Positions 25,659 to 33,880 of a stretch of DNA of 64,000 nt are shown one piece after another. Location: NCBI RefSeq assembly GCF_036227605.1, contig NZ_CP109487.1, positions 8,605,001 to 8,669,000 on the forward strand, given 5' to 3'. This DNA is from Streptomyces sp. NBC_01439. GTDB taxonomy: Bacteria > Actinomycetota > Actinomycetes > Streptomycetales > Streptomycetaceae. The notes beneath the pieces were generated by a model. That model was not told the DNA's origin. It was given only the letters and a program-made list of their open reading frames with translations, and searched no databases. The first letter of the stretch is position 1; each line of letters begins with the position of its first letter. The position numbers and the translations under genes are program-made.

Positions 25659-26030
25659 ATGAGCACTTTGCAGACGATCAACGATGTGTCCGTGCTGATG
25701 TGCGAGGCGGAGGGCGAGGTCATCGCCGGTGAACGCGAGGCGCTCGACCACATCGGCGACGCCGGCTACCAGGGTGCCCAGTGGGTCGTCATCCCCGCCG
25801 GGCGGTTCGACGACGCGTTCTTCCAGCTGAGCACCCGCGTCGCCGGCGCGATCATCCAGAAGTTCGTCCAGTACCGGGTCGGGATCGTCGTCCTGGGCGA
25901 CATCTCGCGCCACACGGAGGCCAGTCCGGCGCTGCGCGACTTCGTCCGCGAGTGCAACCGCGGGACGCAGACGTGGTTCCTCGCCGATACCGGAGAGCTG
26001 GGCGAGCGGCTGGCCGGGTCGGCGGCGTGA
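25659..26030 (+). CDS. DUF4180 protein, 123 aa
   Basis: The 123-residue protein follows the DUF4180 pattern: an N-terminal NDVSVLMCEAEGEVIAGERE block, WVVIPAGRFDDAFFQLSTRV in the middle and VGIVVLGDISRHTEASPALR. It is small, soluble and of unknown function. ATG at 25659 follows the MarR stop by 16 bp. Its stop codon overlaps the GTG start of the HutD-like gene (GTGA at 26027-26030), so the pair is translationally coupled. Confidence 0.85.
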   Translation: MSTLQTINDVSVLMCEAEGEVIAGEREALDHIGDAGYQGAQWVVIPAGRFDDAFFQLSTRVAGAIIQKFVQYRVGIVVLGDISRHTEASPALRDFVRECNRGTQTWFLADTGELGERLAGSAA

Positions 26031-26632
26031 GCGGAGCCGGCGCGCTGTGCGTCTTGCGGGCGGTCGACCGGACCCCCACCGTCTGGAAGAACGGCGGGGG
26101 AGTCACCCGGGAGATCGCGGCTTGGCCCGAAGGCGCGGACATGGAGGGTTTCGGCTGGCGCGTGAGCCTGGCCGAGGTCGCCGCCGACGGCCCGTTCTCG
26201 GCCTTCCCCGGCATCGGGCGCACCCTGACCCTCGCCGAGGGTGCGGGCATGGACCTCACGGTGGCGGGCGTACGCCGGCTCGTGGACGAGCGGTTCGCGC
26301 CGCAGGACTTTCCCGGGGACGAGCCGACCGACTGCCGGCTGCTCTCCGGCCCCGTCGTGAACTTCAACGTGATGTACCGCAGGGGCGCGGTGGAGGCTCA
26401 GACCGCTGTCGTACGGGGCGCGCTCGCCCTCGCGGTCCCGCCGGGCGGGACGCTGCTGGTGGCCGCGCTGGAGGGGGCGGCGACACTGGAACGGGCCGCT
26501 GACCGCGTGGAGCTGCTCCCGTACGACGCGGCCCTGCTGACGGGGCCGGTCGACTGCCGGGTCCGTACGGGCGGGCGCGCGGCCGTCGTACGGTTCACCC
26601 CGGCCCCGGCCCCGGCCTCCGCCCCCGTCTAG
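26027..26632 (+). CDS. HutD/Ves-family cupin-like protein
   Basis: The 201-residue protein has the HutD/Ves opening TVWKNGGGVTREIAAWPEG and WRVSLAEVAADGPFSAFPG, followed by a duplicated cupin-like beta barrel. Family members are linked genetically to histidine use and cold response, but the biochemical role is unclear. It starts with GTG in a 4-bp overlap with the DUF4180 gene. The stop TAG at 26630-26632 is part of the CTAG target site of a MITE, an unusual boundary. Confidence 0.85.
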   Translation: MSGAGALCVLRAVDRTPTVWKNGGGVTREIAAWPEGADMEGFGWRVSLAEVAADGPFSAFPGIGRTLTLAEGAGMDLTVAGVRRLVDERFAPQDFPGDEPTDCRLLSGPVVNFNVMYRRGAVEAQTAVVRGALALAVPPGGTLLVAALEGAATLERAADRVELLPYDAALLTGPVDCRVRTGGRAAVVRFTPAPAPASAPV

Positions 26633-26793
26633 TGCTGTGACCGGAAAGGTTCACCGGCTCACGACGCCCGGTACGGCGCCTCGCCGCGTTGTCGGACCGC
26701 GCAAGTACGTCCAGTACGAGCCGCTGTCCTCCGCCTTGCGATGCACCGCACCGAACGCCGCGAACCGGCAAACCTTTCCGGCCACAGCACTAG
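26629..26793. mobile_element. MITE-like element with CTAG target duplication
   Basis: The ends are imperfect inverted repeats. CTAGTGCTGTGACCGGAAAG from 26629 matches the reverse complement of the sequence ending at 26793 (CTAGTGCTGTGGCCGGAAAG), with only one mismatch in 20 and further pairing inside (GGTT..CCGG). CTAG is present at both outer edges (26629-26632, 26790-26793) and is probably the target duplication. The 120-bp interior has no sensible ORF. It looks like a non-autonomous miniature inverted-repeat element; I recall similar sequences scattered in Streptomyces genomes. Confidence 0.75.
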
Positions 26794-28652
26794 CGGGTGC
26801 GGGGGCGGGTGCCCAGCTTGATCCACTTTGCGGTGCTGGGGACGCCCTTCGCGTCGAGCAGGAAGAGCATGTAGTACCCGGGCGGGGCATCGGCCGCCCC
26901 CGGCGGTGTGCGGAGCCCGATCGTGGCGCCGCGGACATCGGTGATCCGCAGGTCCAGGTGGCGCTGGCTGGTGTTCACCGAGTGGGTGACGGTCGTCGGA
27001 GCCAGCAGGACGGCCCGCGTGACGTCCTTCGCCGTCGAGCTCGTGACCTGGAAGGCCGTGTCGTGGCCGAGGTCGCCCGCCGGGGCCCGGTCGAGCGCCG
27101 GCCGGGCGCCCCGGTGCAGGTAGGCGGGCTCGTAGAGCTCGATGCTGCCGTCCATCCCGTCCCCGATGTCGGGGTCGTTGGCGATCTGCTGGAGTTCGTC
27201 CCCGGTGACCATGATCCGGCCGTCCGGCAGGACCAGGGCGTTGGAGTGGTAGCCGCGGGGCAGCCGCTGGGCCGGACCCAGCTTCCAGTGGCCGCGCGCG
27301 TCGCGCAGTTCGATCTGGCGGTACTTCAGGTCGGCCTTCGGGTTGAAGGGCCCGTTGCCGTAGTCCCGAGTGTCCAGGGCGCCGTTCACCGTGAGCAGGG
27401 TCCCGTCGGGCAGGATCAGCGTTCCGTCCTGGGTGCGGCCGAAGGCCCTCGGCTCCTCGATGCTCCAGCGGCCGCCGGACAGCCGGTACGTGAGCGGGTC
27501 GCGCGGGTCGCCGCCGAGCACCAGGACGGAGTCCGGGCCCCGGAAGCCGGCCGGCAGCGGCACTGCGGAGCCGTAGCCCCGGAAGTCGGCGGGCCGCCGG
27601 GGCAGGTCGGTGCGGACGTCCTCGACCGGGTCGAACAGCCACTGCTGGTCGGCGTCGCGGCCGAGCCCGTAGATCTTCCCGTCCCGGAGCGAGAAGAGGT
27701 GCGGATAGTCGTTGCGGAAGGGGGCCCGTGACCGGAGCGGCTCGGCGGGGACGTTCGCCGGGATGTCGTACGAACGCCAGGGCACGGGCCGCCCGAGCGC
27801 GGGGAAGCGCTCCACCACCGGAGTGGGCGTGCCCGTACCGCGCTCGGACTGGCCGGACATGATGATCTGTCGGCCGTCCGGCCCGGTCACCACCGAGGGG
27901 TACCAGCGGCCCACGGACATGTCGCGGTTGCGGAACCACTTCTCGGTCCACGGGTCGAACACGAAGGACAACTTGGCGCCGCTGCCGCCCTTCCCACCGA
28001 CGTTTCCGCCGAACACCCCCACCATTCCGTTGGGGAGGTAGGAGTGACCGGCGCAGAAGAACGGCGCCGGGCGCGGGGCGTAGGCGCCGTCGGGCATCAG
28101 CACCACCGGTGGCGGCACGTTCTTGAAGGCATTGGCCCCGGTCCCCCTGGTGGGGTCCCAGAGGTAGGCGCGGCCCGCGTTGGTCCGGCCGACCGTGTTG
28201 GTCGGTCCGGTCTCCTTGGTGGGATCGGCTTCCACACGTTCGAAGGAGAAGAGCAGCACCTTGCCCGTCGGCAGCTGGGCCACGTGGACGCCGAAATCGG
28301 GGGAGGGGAAGAACTGCGTGAACCGGCCGGAGCGGGCCGCCTCGAACTTCGCGTTGCCCTTGCGCTGGGACTCCTCCAGCGAGGCGAGGCTCGACGTGCG
28401 CTTCGACTGCGGATAGCCCTGGTTGCTCTTGGCCGCCTCGCGCAACCGCGCGTGCGCGCGGGCGTGCTCCTCGCCGAGCACCGCGGCCTCGTCGCCCGTG
28501 TGGTGGGTCGCGGTGAAGGCGGGGGCGGCCCCGGCCAGCGCGATGGCGAGGGCAGTGGCGAGGGTGGTGGCGACGGCAGTGGCGCGGGGCAGCGTCGATG
28601 GGGCGGCGGGGCGTGGCCGTGGTGCGCGGGACGGGCGTGGTGCGCGGGACAT
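26790..28652 (-). CDS. Secreted copper radical oxidase (galactose oxidase / GlxA type)
   Basis: The 620-residue precursor has an Arg-rich n-region and a signal or anchor segment (about residues 22-48), then a Kelch beta-propeller and a C-terminal DUF1929 domain. Galactose-oxidase active-site residues are all placeable: Cys200 (FFCAGH) and Tyr251 (GRWYPS) for the Cys-Tyr cofactor, Tyr468-His469 (GYHSNA) and His557 (THSVNT) as copper ligands. Spacing resembles galactose oxidase (228/272/495-496/581). It should oxidise a primary alcohol to an aldehyde with release of peroxide. ATG 28650-28652 has GAGGAG 4 nt upstream. Its stop TAG comes from the MITE-flanking CTAG. Confidence 0.9.
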   Translation of the reverse strand: MSRAPRPSRAPRPRPAAPSTLPRATAVATTLATALAIALAGAAPAFTATHHTGDEAAVLGEEHARAHARLREAAKSNQGYPQSKRTSSLASLEESQRKGNAKFEAARSGRFTQFFPSPDFGVHVAQLPTGKVLLFSFERVEADPTKETGPTNTVGRTNAGRAYLWDPTRGTGANAFKNVPPPVVLMPDGAYAPRPAPFFCAGHSYLPNGMVGVFGGNVGGKGGSGAKLSFVFDPWTEKWFRNRDMSVGRWYPSVVTGPDGRQIIMSGQSERGTGTPTPVVERFPALGRPVPWRSYDIPANVPAEPLRSRAPFRNDYPHLFSLRDGKIYGLGRDADQQWLFDPVEDVRTDLPRRPADFRGYGSAVPLPAGFRGPDSVLVLGGDPRDPLTYRLSGGRWSIEEPRAFGRTQDGTLILPDGTLLTVNGALDTRDYGNGPFNPKADLKYRQIELRDARGHWKLGPAQRLPRGYHSNALVLPDGRIMVTGDELQQIANDPDIGDGMDGSIELYEPAYLHRGARPALDRAPAGDLGHDTAFQVTSSTAKDVTRAVLLAPTTVTHSVNTSQRHLDLRITDVRGATIGLRTPPGAADAPPGYYMLFLLDAKGVPSTAKWIKLGTRPRTR

Positions 28653-28915
28653 GGGACTCCTCACCGCTGGAGGGCCCGGCGCCCCGGCGCCGAGGCCGGC
28701 TCCAGAACCCGCTGGTTGCCTGAAGGACCTCGCTGATATTAGGAAATATCGCAACGAGTGACCGGTTCGACTCGGCACTGCGCGCCACCTGGGGCCATCC
28801 GGCGGAGGGGTTTGAGTAGATTTATCGTTTCTCCGGTGAGAGGCTTCGGCCATCGAGGTGAGACCGCGTGCCCGTCGGCCGGCCGGGGCCGCCGCGGGCC
28901 GCTATCCATGGTGAT

Positions 28916-29578
28916 GTGATCAAGTCCCTCCGCACCGGATTCACCGCAGCCGCCGTGACCGCGACCTTCGTCGCGCTCACCCCCGCCGCCGGGGCCTCCT
29001 CCTCGGCGCTCTCCGCCCCCACCGACCAGGTGACCGTGGACGTTGCCTCCGTGAACGGATCGGGCTGCCGTCCCGGCAGTGCCGCCGTCGCCGTGTCGCC
29101 GGACAACTCCGCCTTCACCGTCACCTACAGCGAATACCTGGCCCAGGCCGGCGGCGGTGTTTCCGCCGTCGAGGGCCGCAAGAACTGCCTCCTATCCCTC
29201 GACGTCCACGTCCCCCAGGGGTACACCTACGCCGTGGCCAAGGTCGACTACCGGGGCTTCGGCAGCCTCGCCCCGGGCGCGGTCGGCACGCAGAAGGCCA
29301 GCTACTACTTCCAGGGCATGAGCCAGACCGCGTACCGGACCCACAAGTTCAACGGCGAGCTCGTCGACAACTGGCAGGCGACCGACACCACGGGCGTCGA
29401 GGCCCTGGTCTTCGCCCCCTGCGGTGAGCAGCGCAACTTCAACATCAACACCGAGCTGCGCGCCGAGGTGGGCACCTCGGACCCGGCGCACACCAGCTTC
29501 ATGGCGCTCGATTCGACGGACGGCAGCATCAACAGCGTGTACCACTTCTCCTGGAAGAAGTGCCCGGCCCGCCGCTGA
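28916..29578 (+). CDS. Secreted DUF4360 protein
   Basis: The 220-residue precursor begins with a signal peptide (about 28 residues, TGFTAAAVTATFVALTPAAG). The body shows the DUF4360 layout: NGSGCRPGSAAVAVSPDNSA near the start of the mature part, KNCLLSLDVHVPQGYTYAV in the middle, a CG pair (APCGEQRNFN), and a short WKKCPARR end. Four conserved cysteines probably form disulphides. The family is extracellular and uncharacterised. GTG at 28916 is chosen because it starts directly on the positively charged signal n-region. Confidence 0.85.
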   Translation: MIKSLRTGFTAAAVTATFVALTPAAGASSSALSAPTDQVTVDVASVNGSGCRPGSAAVAVSPDNSAFTVTYSEYLAQAGGGVSAVEGRKNCLLSLDVHVPQGYTYAVAKVDYRGFGSLAPGAVGTQKASYYFQGMSQTAYRTHKFNGELVDNWQATDTTGVEALVFAPCGEQRNFNINTELRAEVGTSDPAHTSFMALDSTDGSINSVYHFSWKKCPARR

Positions 29579-29601
29579 TCCGGGAGCGCCCGCTCCCCGT
29601 T

Positions 29602-29633
29602 CGTAGGGGTCCGCCGTCCGGCGGGCCCCTACG
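29602..29633. terminator. Bidirectional terminator between DUF4360 and LacI genes
   Basis: CGTAGGGGTCCGCCG pairs with CGGCGGGCCCCTACG around a very short loop, about 14 bp with one wobble. It sits 23 nt after the DUF4360 stop and 37 nt after the LacI stop on the opposite strand. Confidence 0.75.
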
Positions 29634-29670
29634 ACGTGTCCGGCGCCGGTCCGCTGCCGGTCGGTCGGGC

Positions 29671-30729
29671 TCAGGCCGACGCGCGCCGCACCAGCGCCGT
29701 GGCGGTGATCACCGGATCGGGTGCGGCCGGTCGCCCGTCCGGACCGCCGTTCAGGCGGCTCATCAGCAGCCGCGCCATCAGGCGGCCCATGCCCTCGATG
29801 TCCTGGCGTACGGTCGTCAGCGGCGGGTCGGCACTCTCCGCCACCGGTTCGGCGTCGTCGAAGCCGACCAGCGCCACGTTCCCGGGCACCGTCCGGCCGC
29901 TCTCCCGCAGCACGCGCAGGGCGCCGGTCGCCATCAGGTCGTTCCCGGCGAAGACGGCGTCGATACCGGCGTCCCGGTCCAGCAGCTCCGCCATCGCGCG
30001 GGCCCCGCCCGCCGGGGTGAAGTCCCCTTCGGCGAACAGCTCCGGGCCGGCGGCCGCCAGGGCGTCGCGGTAGCCGCTCAGCCGGTCGGCCGCCGAGGTC
30101 TGGTCGAGCGGGCCGGCGATGTGTGCGATCCGCCTCCGGCCCTGCGCCAGCAGATAGCGCACGGCCTCCCGCGCGCCCCCGCGGTTGTCGGCGTCGACGT
30201 AAACCACGCCCTCGCCTTCGCCCTCGCCCTCCCCGGTCCCGGTGGTCCAGCCGGGCCGGCCGCCGTAGACCGTGGGCATGCCGATGCGGCGGGTGATCGC
30301 GGGCAGCGGGTCGTCGGTGTGCAGGGAGAAGGCGAGTGCCCCGTCGACGTGGCCGCCGGCGAGGTAGCGCTCGATCCGCTCGTAGTCGCCGCGGTCCTCG
30401 ACCAGGAGCAGGACGAGCTGCGTGTCGTGCGCGGTCAGCTCCTTGGCGATGCCGCGGACCTGGCGCGAGAAGAAGGGGTCCGAGAAGATCCGGACCTCCG
30501 GCTCGGCGATGATCACCGCGACGGCCCCGGTGCGCCGGGTGACCAGGGTGCGGGCCGCGTGGTTGGGGACGTACCCGAGCACGCGGATCGCCGTGCGCAC
30601 TCGGTCCACCAGATGTGCGCGGACCCCGTCGCCGCCGTTGACCACGCGGGACGCGGTGGCCCGCGACACCCCGGCGTGCGCCGCGACGGCCTCCAGGGTG
30701 GGGCGGCTGTCGGGACGCGGTTCGGTCAC
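29671..30729 (-). CDS. LacI-family transcriptional regulator
   Basis: The 352-residue protein has the LacI helix-turn-helix and hinge (LEAVAAHAGVSRATASRVVN ... RVRTAIRVLGYVPNHAARTL) and a periplasmic-binding-protein-like effector domain ending NDLMATGALRVL and VALVGFDDAEPVAES. A glycine-glutamate tandem (GTGEGEGEGEG) near residue 170 is a low-complexity insertion in the effector domain. No sugar transport operon is adjacent, so the target is unclear. GTG at 30727-30729 follows GGAGGAGCATCC. Confidence 0.9.
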   Translation of the reverse strand: MTEPRPDSRPTLEAVAAHAGVSRATASRVVNGGDGVRAHLVDRVRTAIRVLGYVPNHAARTLVTRRTGAVAVIIAEPEVRIFSDPFFSRQVRGIAKELTAHDTQLVLLLVEDRGDYERIERYLAGGHVDGALAFSLHTDDPLPAITRRIGMPTVYGGRPGWTTGTGEGEGEGEGVVYVDADNRGGAREAVRYLLAQGRRRIAHIAGPLDQTSAADRLSGYRDALAAAGPELFAEGDFTPAGGARAMAELLDRDAGIDAVFAGNDLMATGALRVLRESGRTVPGNVALVGFDDAEPVAESADPPLTTVRQDIEGMGRLMARLLMSRLNGGPDGRPAAPDPVITATALVRRASA

Positions 30730-30818
30730 GGATGCTCCTCCACGGTGCCTGCGGGCGGTGGCTTCGACGGGCAGCAGGGTAACCGGTGATCGCCCCCGGT
30801 CGCTGCCCCGCAGGCGGG

Positions 30819-31247
30819 TTACGGCCGCGTGACGGCCCGCTCCAGCAGGCCCCGTAGGACGCCCTGTTCCTCCGGGGCGAGGCCGGACAGCGGCGAGTCC
30901 ACGGCGAGCAGCGCGAGGAGGCGCTCGCGCAGTGCGATCCCCTCGGCGGTGAGGACGAGCTGCTTCGCGCGGCGGTCGGTGGGGTGCGGATGGCGCCCGA
31001 TCAGGCTCTGCTTCTCCAGCTTGTCGACGACGAAGGTGGTGTTGGAGGGCTCGCAGCTCATGCGTTCGGCGAGCTCCCGCATGGTCATCGGCCCGCTCAT
31101 CTCGCGTAGCGCGGTCGCCTGCGACGCGGTGAGGCCCAGGGCGGAGGCGCGCTCGCGCACGTGCTCGGCGATCCGCTGGGCCAGCCCGTTCACCAGGCCG
31201 CACAGCTGTCGCTCGGCGATGGCCTGCAGCTCCGGGGGCGTCGTCAT
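30819..31247 (-). CDS. MarR-family transcriptional regulator
   Basis: The 142-residue winged-helix protein carries GLTASQATALREMSGPMTMR, the recognition segment CEPSNTTFVVDKLEKQSLI and the wing RHPHPTDRRAKQLVLT. It is transcribed divergently from an MBL-fold hydrolase, with 126 bp between the starts. That gap holds the repeated AACTTGA motif. Control of the hydrolase gene in response to a small lipophilic or aromatic ligand is the usual arrangement. Confidence 0.9.
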   Translation of the reverse strand: MTTPPELQAIAERQLCGLVNGLAQRIAEHVRERASALGLTASQATALREMSGPMTMRELAERMSCEPSNTTFVVDKLEKQSLIGRHPHPTDRRAKQLVLTAEGIALRERLLALLAVDSPLSGLAPEEQGVLRGLLERAVTRP

Positions 31248-31286
31248 GCCCTCACCCTAGCAAGTCCGTGAAGCCGAAATATTTAT

Positions 31287-31308
31287 AACTTGAATGATTC
31301 GAACTTGA
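31287..31308. promoter_or_regulatory. Putative MarR operator, repeated AACTTGA
   Basis: AACTTGA occurs at 31287-31293 and 31302-31308, 15 bp apart, flanking an imperfect palindrome TTGAATGATTCGAA. It is the most AT-rich stretch of this divergent promoter region. The assignment to the adjacent MarR gene is inferred. Confidence 0.55.
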
Positions 31309-31373
31309 TGCTTATGGTGATCGTCGCCGCGGCGGACCGCGGCGACCTGATGGCAACTCACAGGAGATGACCC

Positions 31374-32258
31374 ATGGCCGACATGACGATGGCTCAGGAC
31401 GAGCGACTGCGCCGACCCGCGGGAATCCGCTCGATACGGCTGGGCGACACCACGGTGTCCTACGTGCCGGACGGCGACGTACGGCTCCGGCCCCTGTCGC
31501 TGCTCCAGGACAGCACCGACGAGGTGTGGGCCGCGCATCCGGAGTACCTGGATCCCGCCGGCCACCTGGTGGGGAGCGTCGGCGGACTGCTCGTGGAGCA
31601 CGGCGGCCGCGCCCTGCTGATCGATGCCGGCTTCGGCCCGCAGTCCCACGAGGCGCCGGACGGTCCGCTCGCCACGATCCGGGGCGGCGCGCTCGTGCGG
31701 AGTTTGGCCGAACTCGGTCGCAGCCCCGAGGGCGTGGAGGCGGTCGCCTTCACCCACCTCCACGCGGACCACCTCGGCTGGGCCTGCCACCCCGCGCCCG
31801 GCGGTGACCGGCCGGTGTTCGCCCACGCCGAGTACCTGGTGTCCGAGCCCGAATGGGAGCGGCGCGACCTCCTGGAGGCCCAGGGCATGGCCGAGCAGGT
31901 CGCGGCCCTGGCGCCGCGCGTACGTACGATTACGGACGGTCAGGAAGTCTTTCCCGGCGTGCGGGTACGGATCACCCCCGGCCACACCGTCGGACACGCC
32001 GAGTACGTCATCACCGGCGGCGGCCGCCGTCTGATCGCCTTTGGGGACGCCGTGCACTCGCCCCTCCAGATCGACCACCCCGCATGGTCCTCGGGCTTCG
32101 ACCACGACGGCGCCCTCACCGCCGGCCACCGTCGGCGCCTCGTCGCCGAGCTGGCGGAACCCGGCACCATCGGCTTCGGCGTCCACTTCGCCGACGTGGT
32201 GTTCGGACACGTCGTGCAGGATGGGGACGGCCCGGCCTGGCGCCCCCTGGACGCGTGA
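31374..32258 (+). CDS. MBL-fold metallohydrolase
   Basis: The 294-residue enzyme has the metallo-beta-lactamase-fold zinc motif THLHADHLGW (HxHxDH, about residues 126-135), a later TPGHTVGH His and IAFGDAVHS Asp, and a final His near GFGVHFADV. The general layout matches lactonase/quorum-quenching and similar hydrolases, but the substrate cannot be told. It has no signal peptide. ATG 31374 follows AGGAGATGACCC. It lies divergent from and probably under a MarR repressor. Confidence 0.9.
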   Translation: MADMTMAQDERLRRPAGIRSIRLGDTTVSYVPDGDVRLRPLSLLQDSTDEVWAAHPEYLDPAGHLVGSVGGLLVEHGGRALLIDAGFGPQSHEAPDGPLATIRGGALVRSLAELGRSPEGVEAVAFTHLHADHLGWACHPAPGGDRPVFAHAEYLVSEPEWERRDLLEAQGMAEQVAALAPRVRTITDGQEVFPGVRVRITPGHTVGHAEYVITGGGRRLIAFGDAVHSPLQIDHPAWSSGFDHDGALTAGHRRRLVAELAEPGTIGFGVHFADVVFGHVVQDGDGPAWRPLDA

Positions 32259-32277
32259 CCCGGAGGTCAGGGGCGGG

Positions 32278-33114
32278 TCAGAATTCGGGGACGAAGGGGA
32301 GGTAGTCCGCTTCCGGCCCGGAGGGGATCACCACGTAACTGCTCTCGGGGAGTTCGTTCCACACTCCGGGCAGGTCGCCCAGCGGCTCCGACACCACGAG
32401 GCGCGTCTCGTCCGAAACCTCCCTGAGGTAGGGCACCTCGGGGTGCAGGTGCCGGACGGTCTCGGCCCTGGAACTGTAGAAGAGCGAGCGGGACCTCCCC
32501 TGGCTGGAATAGCGGAAGGCCCACACGTGCGTGCCGTCACTCACCGCCACCGTCATCTGGAGCGGTTCCGACACGCCGTGCTCCTTGCCGAGGCGCTCCA
32601 CGAACCCCGCCATCCTGGCCACCGCACCCGGGGCGTCCTGGTCGAGACCGAAAGTGACCGCCAGGTAGAACATCACCTCGGAATCGGTGGACCCCTCGAT
32701 GGACGGGAAGAGCGCCGGGTCGACGGCCATGCACAGGTCGCGCTGGAGCCGCTGGAAGTCCGCGATCGCGCCGTTGTGCATCCACAGCCAGCGTCCGTGG
32801 CGGAAGGGGTGGCAGTTCGACTGCTGGACGGCCGACCCCGTCGAGGCGCGGACGTGCGCGAAGAACAGCGGCGAGCGGACGTGCGCCGCGAGCTCCTGCA
32901 GGTTGCGGCTGCTCCACGCCGGGCCGACGTCCCGGAAGACCGCCGGGGTGCCGTTGCCGTCCGCGCTATACCAGCCGATGCCGAATCCGTCGCCGTTGGT
33001 CGGTTCGGCGCCCATCTTGGCCCGCAGGCTCTGGTTGATCAGGGAGTGCTCGGGGCGGTAGAGCACGGTGTCGAGGAGCATGGGCGAACCCGAGTAGGCG
33101 AGCCAGCGACACAT
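32278..33114 (-). CDS. Class II glutamine amidotransferase (YafJ/EgtC-like)
   Basis: The enzyme starts MCRWLAYSG, so that after removal of Met the Cys2 is the N-terminal nucleophile. The frame is open three codons further, but starting at ATG 33112-33114 is required to place the Cys. Further Ntn signatures are GDGFGIGWY, FFAHVRASTG and the WLWMHNGAI glutaminase loop (NGAI). It releases ammonia from gamma-glutamyl amides. Related proteins include EgtC of ergothioneine biosynthesis, but no other egt gene is next to it. 278 residues, cytosolic. Confidence 0.9.
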   Translation of the reverse strand: MCRWLAYSGSPMLLDTVLYRPEHSLINQSLRAKMGAEPTNGDGFGIGWYSADGNGTPAVFRDVGPAWSSRNLQELAAHVRSPLFFAHVRASTGSAVQQSNCHPFRHGRWLWMHNGAIADFQRLQRDLCMAVDPALFPSIEGSTDSEVMFYLAVTFGLDQDAPGAVARMAGFVERLGKEHGVSEPLQMTVAVSDGTHVWAFRYSSQGRSRSLFYSSRAETVRHLHPEVPYLREVSDETRLVVSEPLGDLPGVWNELPESSYVVIPSGPEADYLPFVPEF

Positions 33115-33202
33115 GCGCACCATCCCCTTCGCGACCTGCTCTGAGCCTAACCCCGCTGACGTCGGGGTTCTCGCGGGACGGGCCGTCCGCGGCGGCTGCG
33201 GG

Positions 33203-33715
33203 TCAGGAGAAGAGCCAGCGCGTTTGGCTGTAGCCGCCCTTGCCGAAACCGAAGGCGGTGCCCGGGCGGACCGCGAAGACCACCGCTTCGCCCGCGTCGG
33301 GATTCACGAACACGCCGTCCCCCACCTCGAAATGCCATTCGGCGCCGTACTTCGCCTCCCAGGCGGCGGCGAGCCGGCGCAGCCGGTCGGGGTCCTTGAC
33401 CCGGACGGCCTCACCCTCTACGACCAGGTCGAATCCCTCGTGGAGGGTGTTGGTCCCGGTGGTGAGGACGACGTGCGGGTTCCCGCGGAGGTTCTTGGCC
33501 TTGCGCTCCTGGGGCCCGGTACAGAAGTGCAGCGCGCCGTCCGCCCAGACCCCGATCAGCGGGGTGACGTGCGGCCGCGCGTCGGGGCGCACCGTCGTCA
33601 GCCAGTACAGCTCCGCCGCGGCCAGTCGGGTGACGGCCTCCCGCCAGGGCACGGCCCTCGCCCGCTCGTCGCTGTACCGCGCGTCCAGCTCGGCGCGGGG
33701 TTCCTCGTCGGGCAC
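33203..33715 (-). CDS. Pyridoxamine 5'-phosphate oxidase-family flavin-binding protein
   Basis: The 170-residue protein shows the split-barrel pattern of PNPOx-like proteins: LYWLTTVRPDARPHVTPLIG, an ALHFCTGPQERKAKNL strand-turn that contacts the FMN or F420 phosphate, and VVLTTGTNTLHEGFDLVVEG. Many actinobacterial members bind F420 rather than FMN. Start GTG 33713-33715 follows AGGAGGACGACC. No operon partner is evident. Confidence 0.87.
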   Translation of the reverse strand: MPDEEPRAELDARYSDERARAVPWREAVTRLAAAELYWLTTVRPDARPHVTPLIGVWADGALHFCTGPQERKAKNLRGNPHVVLTTGTNTLHEGFDLVVEGEAVRVKDPDRLRRLAAAWEAKYGAEWHFEVGDGVFVNPDAGEAVVFAVRPGTAFGFGKGGYSQTRWLFS

Positions 33716-33837
33716 GGTCGTCCTCCTGGTTCGGCCTCCGACTGCGTTCGCCCACCAGCCTGTCCCGGGGCGTCCCGGCCGTCCACCGGAGGCGGTGCCC
33801 CACCCGGCTCCCGGGCCGAGTCCGCCCGGCGGTCCGG

Positions 33838-33872
33838 GGCGCCGTCCCCGCGGAGTCCGCGGGGACGGCGCC
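33838..33872 (-). terminator. Terminator of the GH16 gene
   Basis: GGCGCCGTCCCCGCGG (33838-33853) pairs perfectly over 16 bp with 33857-33872 across a 3-nt loop. It starts 8 nt beyond the GH16 stop codon. Confidence 0.85.
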
Positions 33873-33880
33873 GCCGCGCA

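Noticed and set aside
30190..30240. GE-repeat region in the LacI gene as a VNTR or phase-variable site
   Set aside because: The run is short and keeps the frame. It may vary between strains, but nothing here shows that it does.
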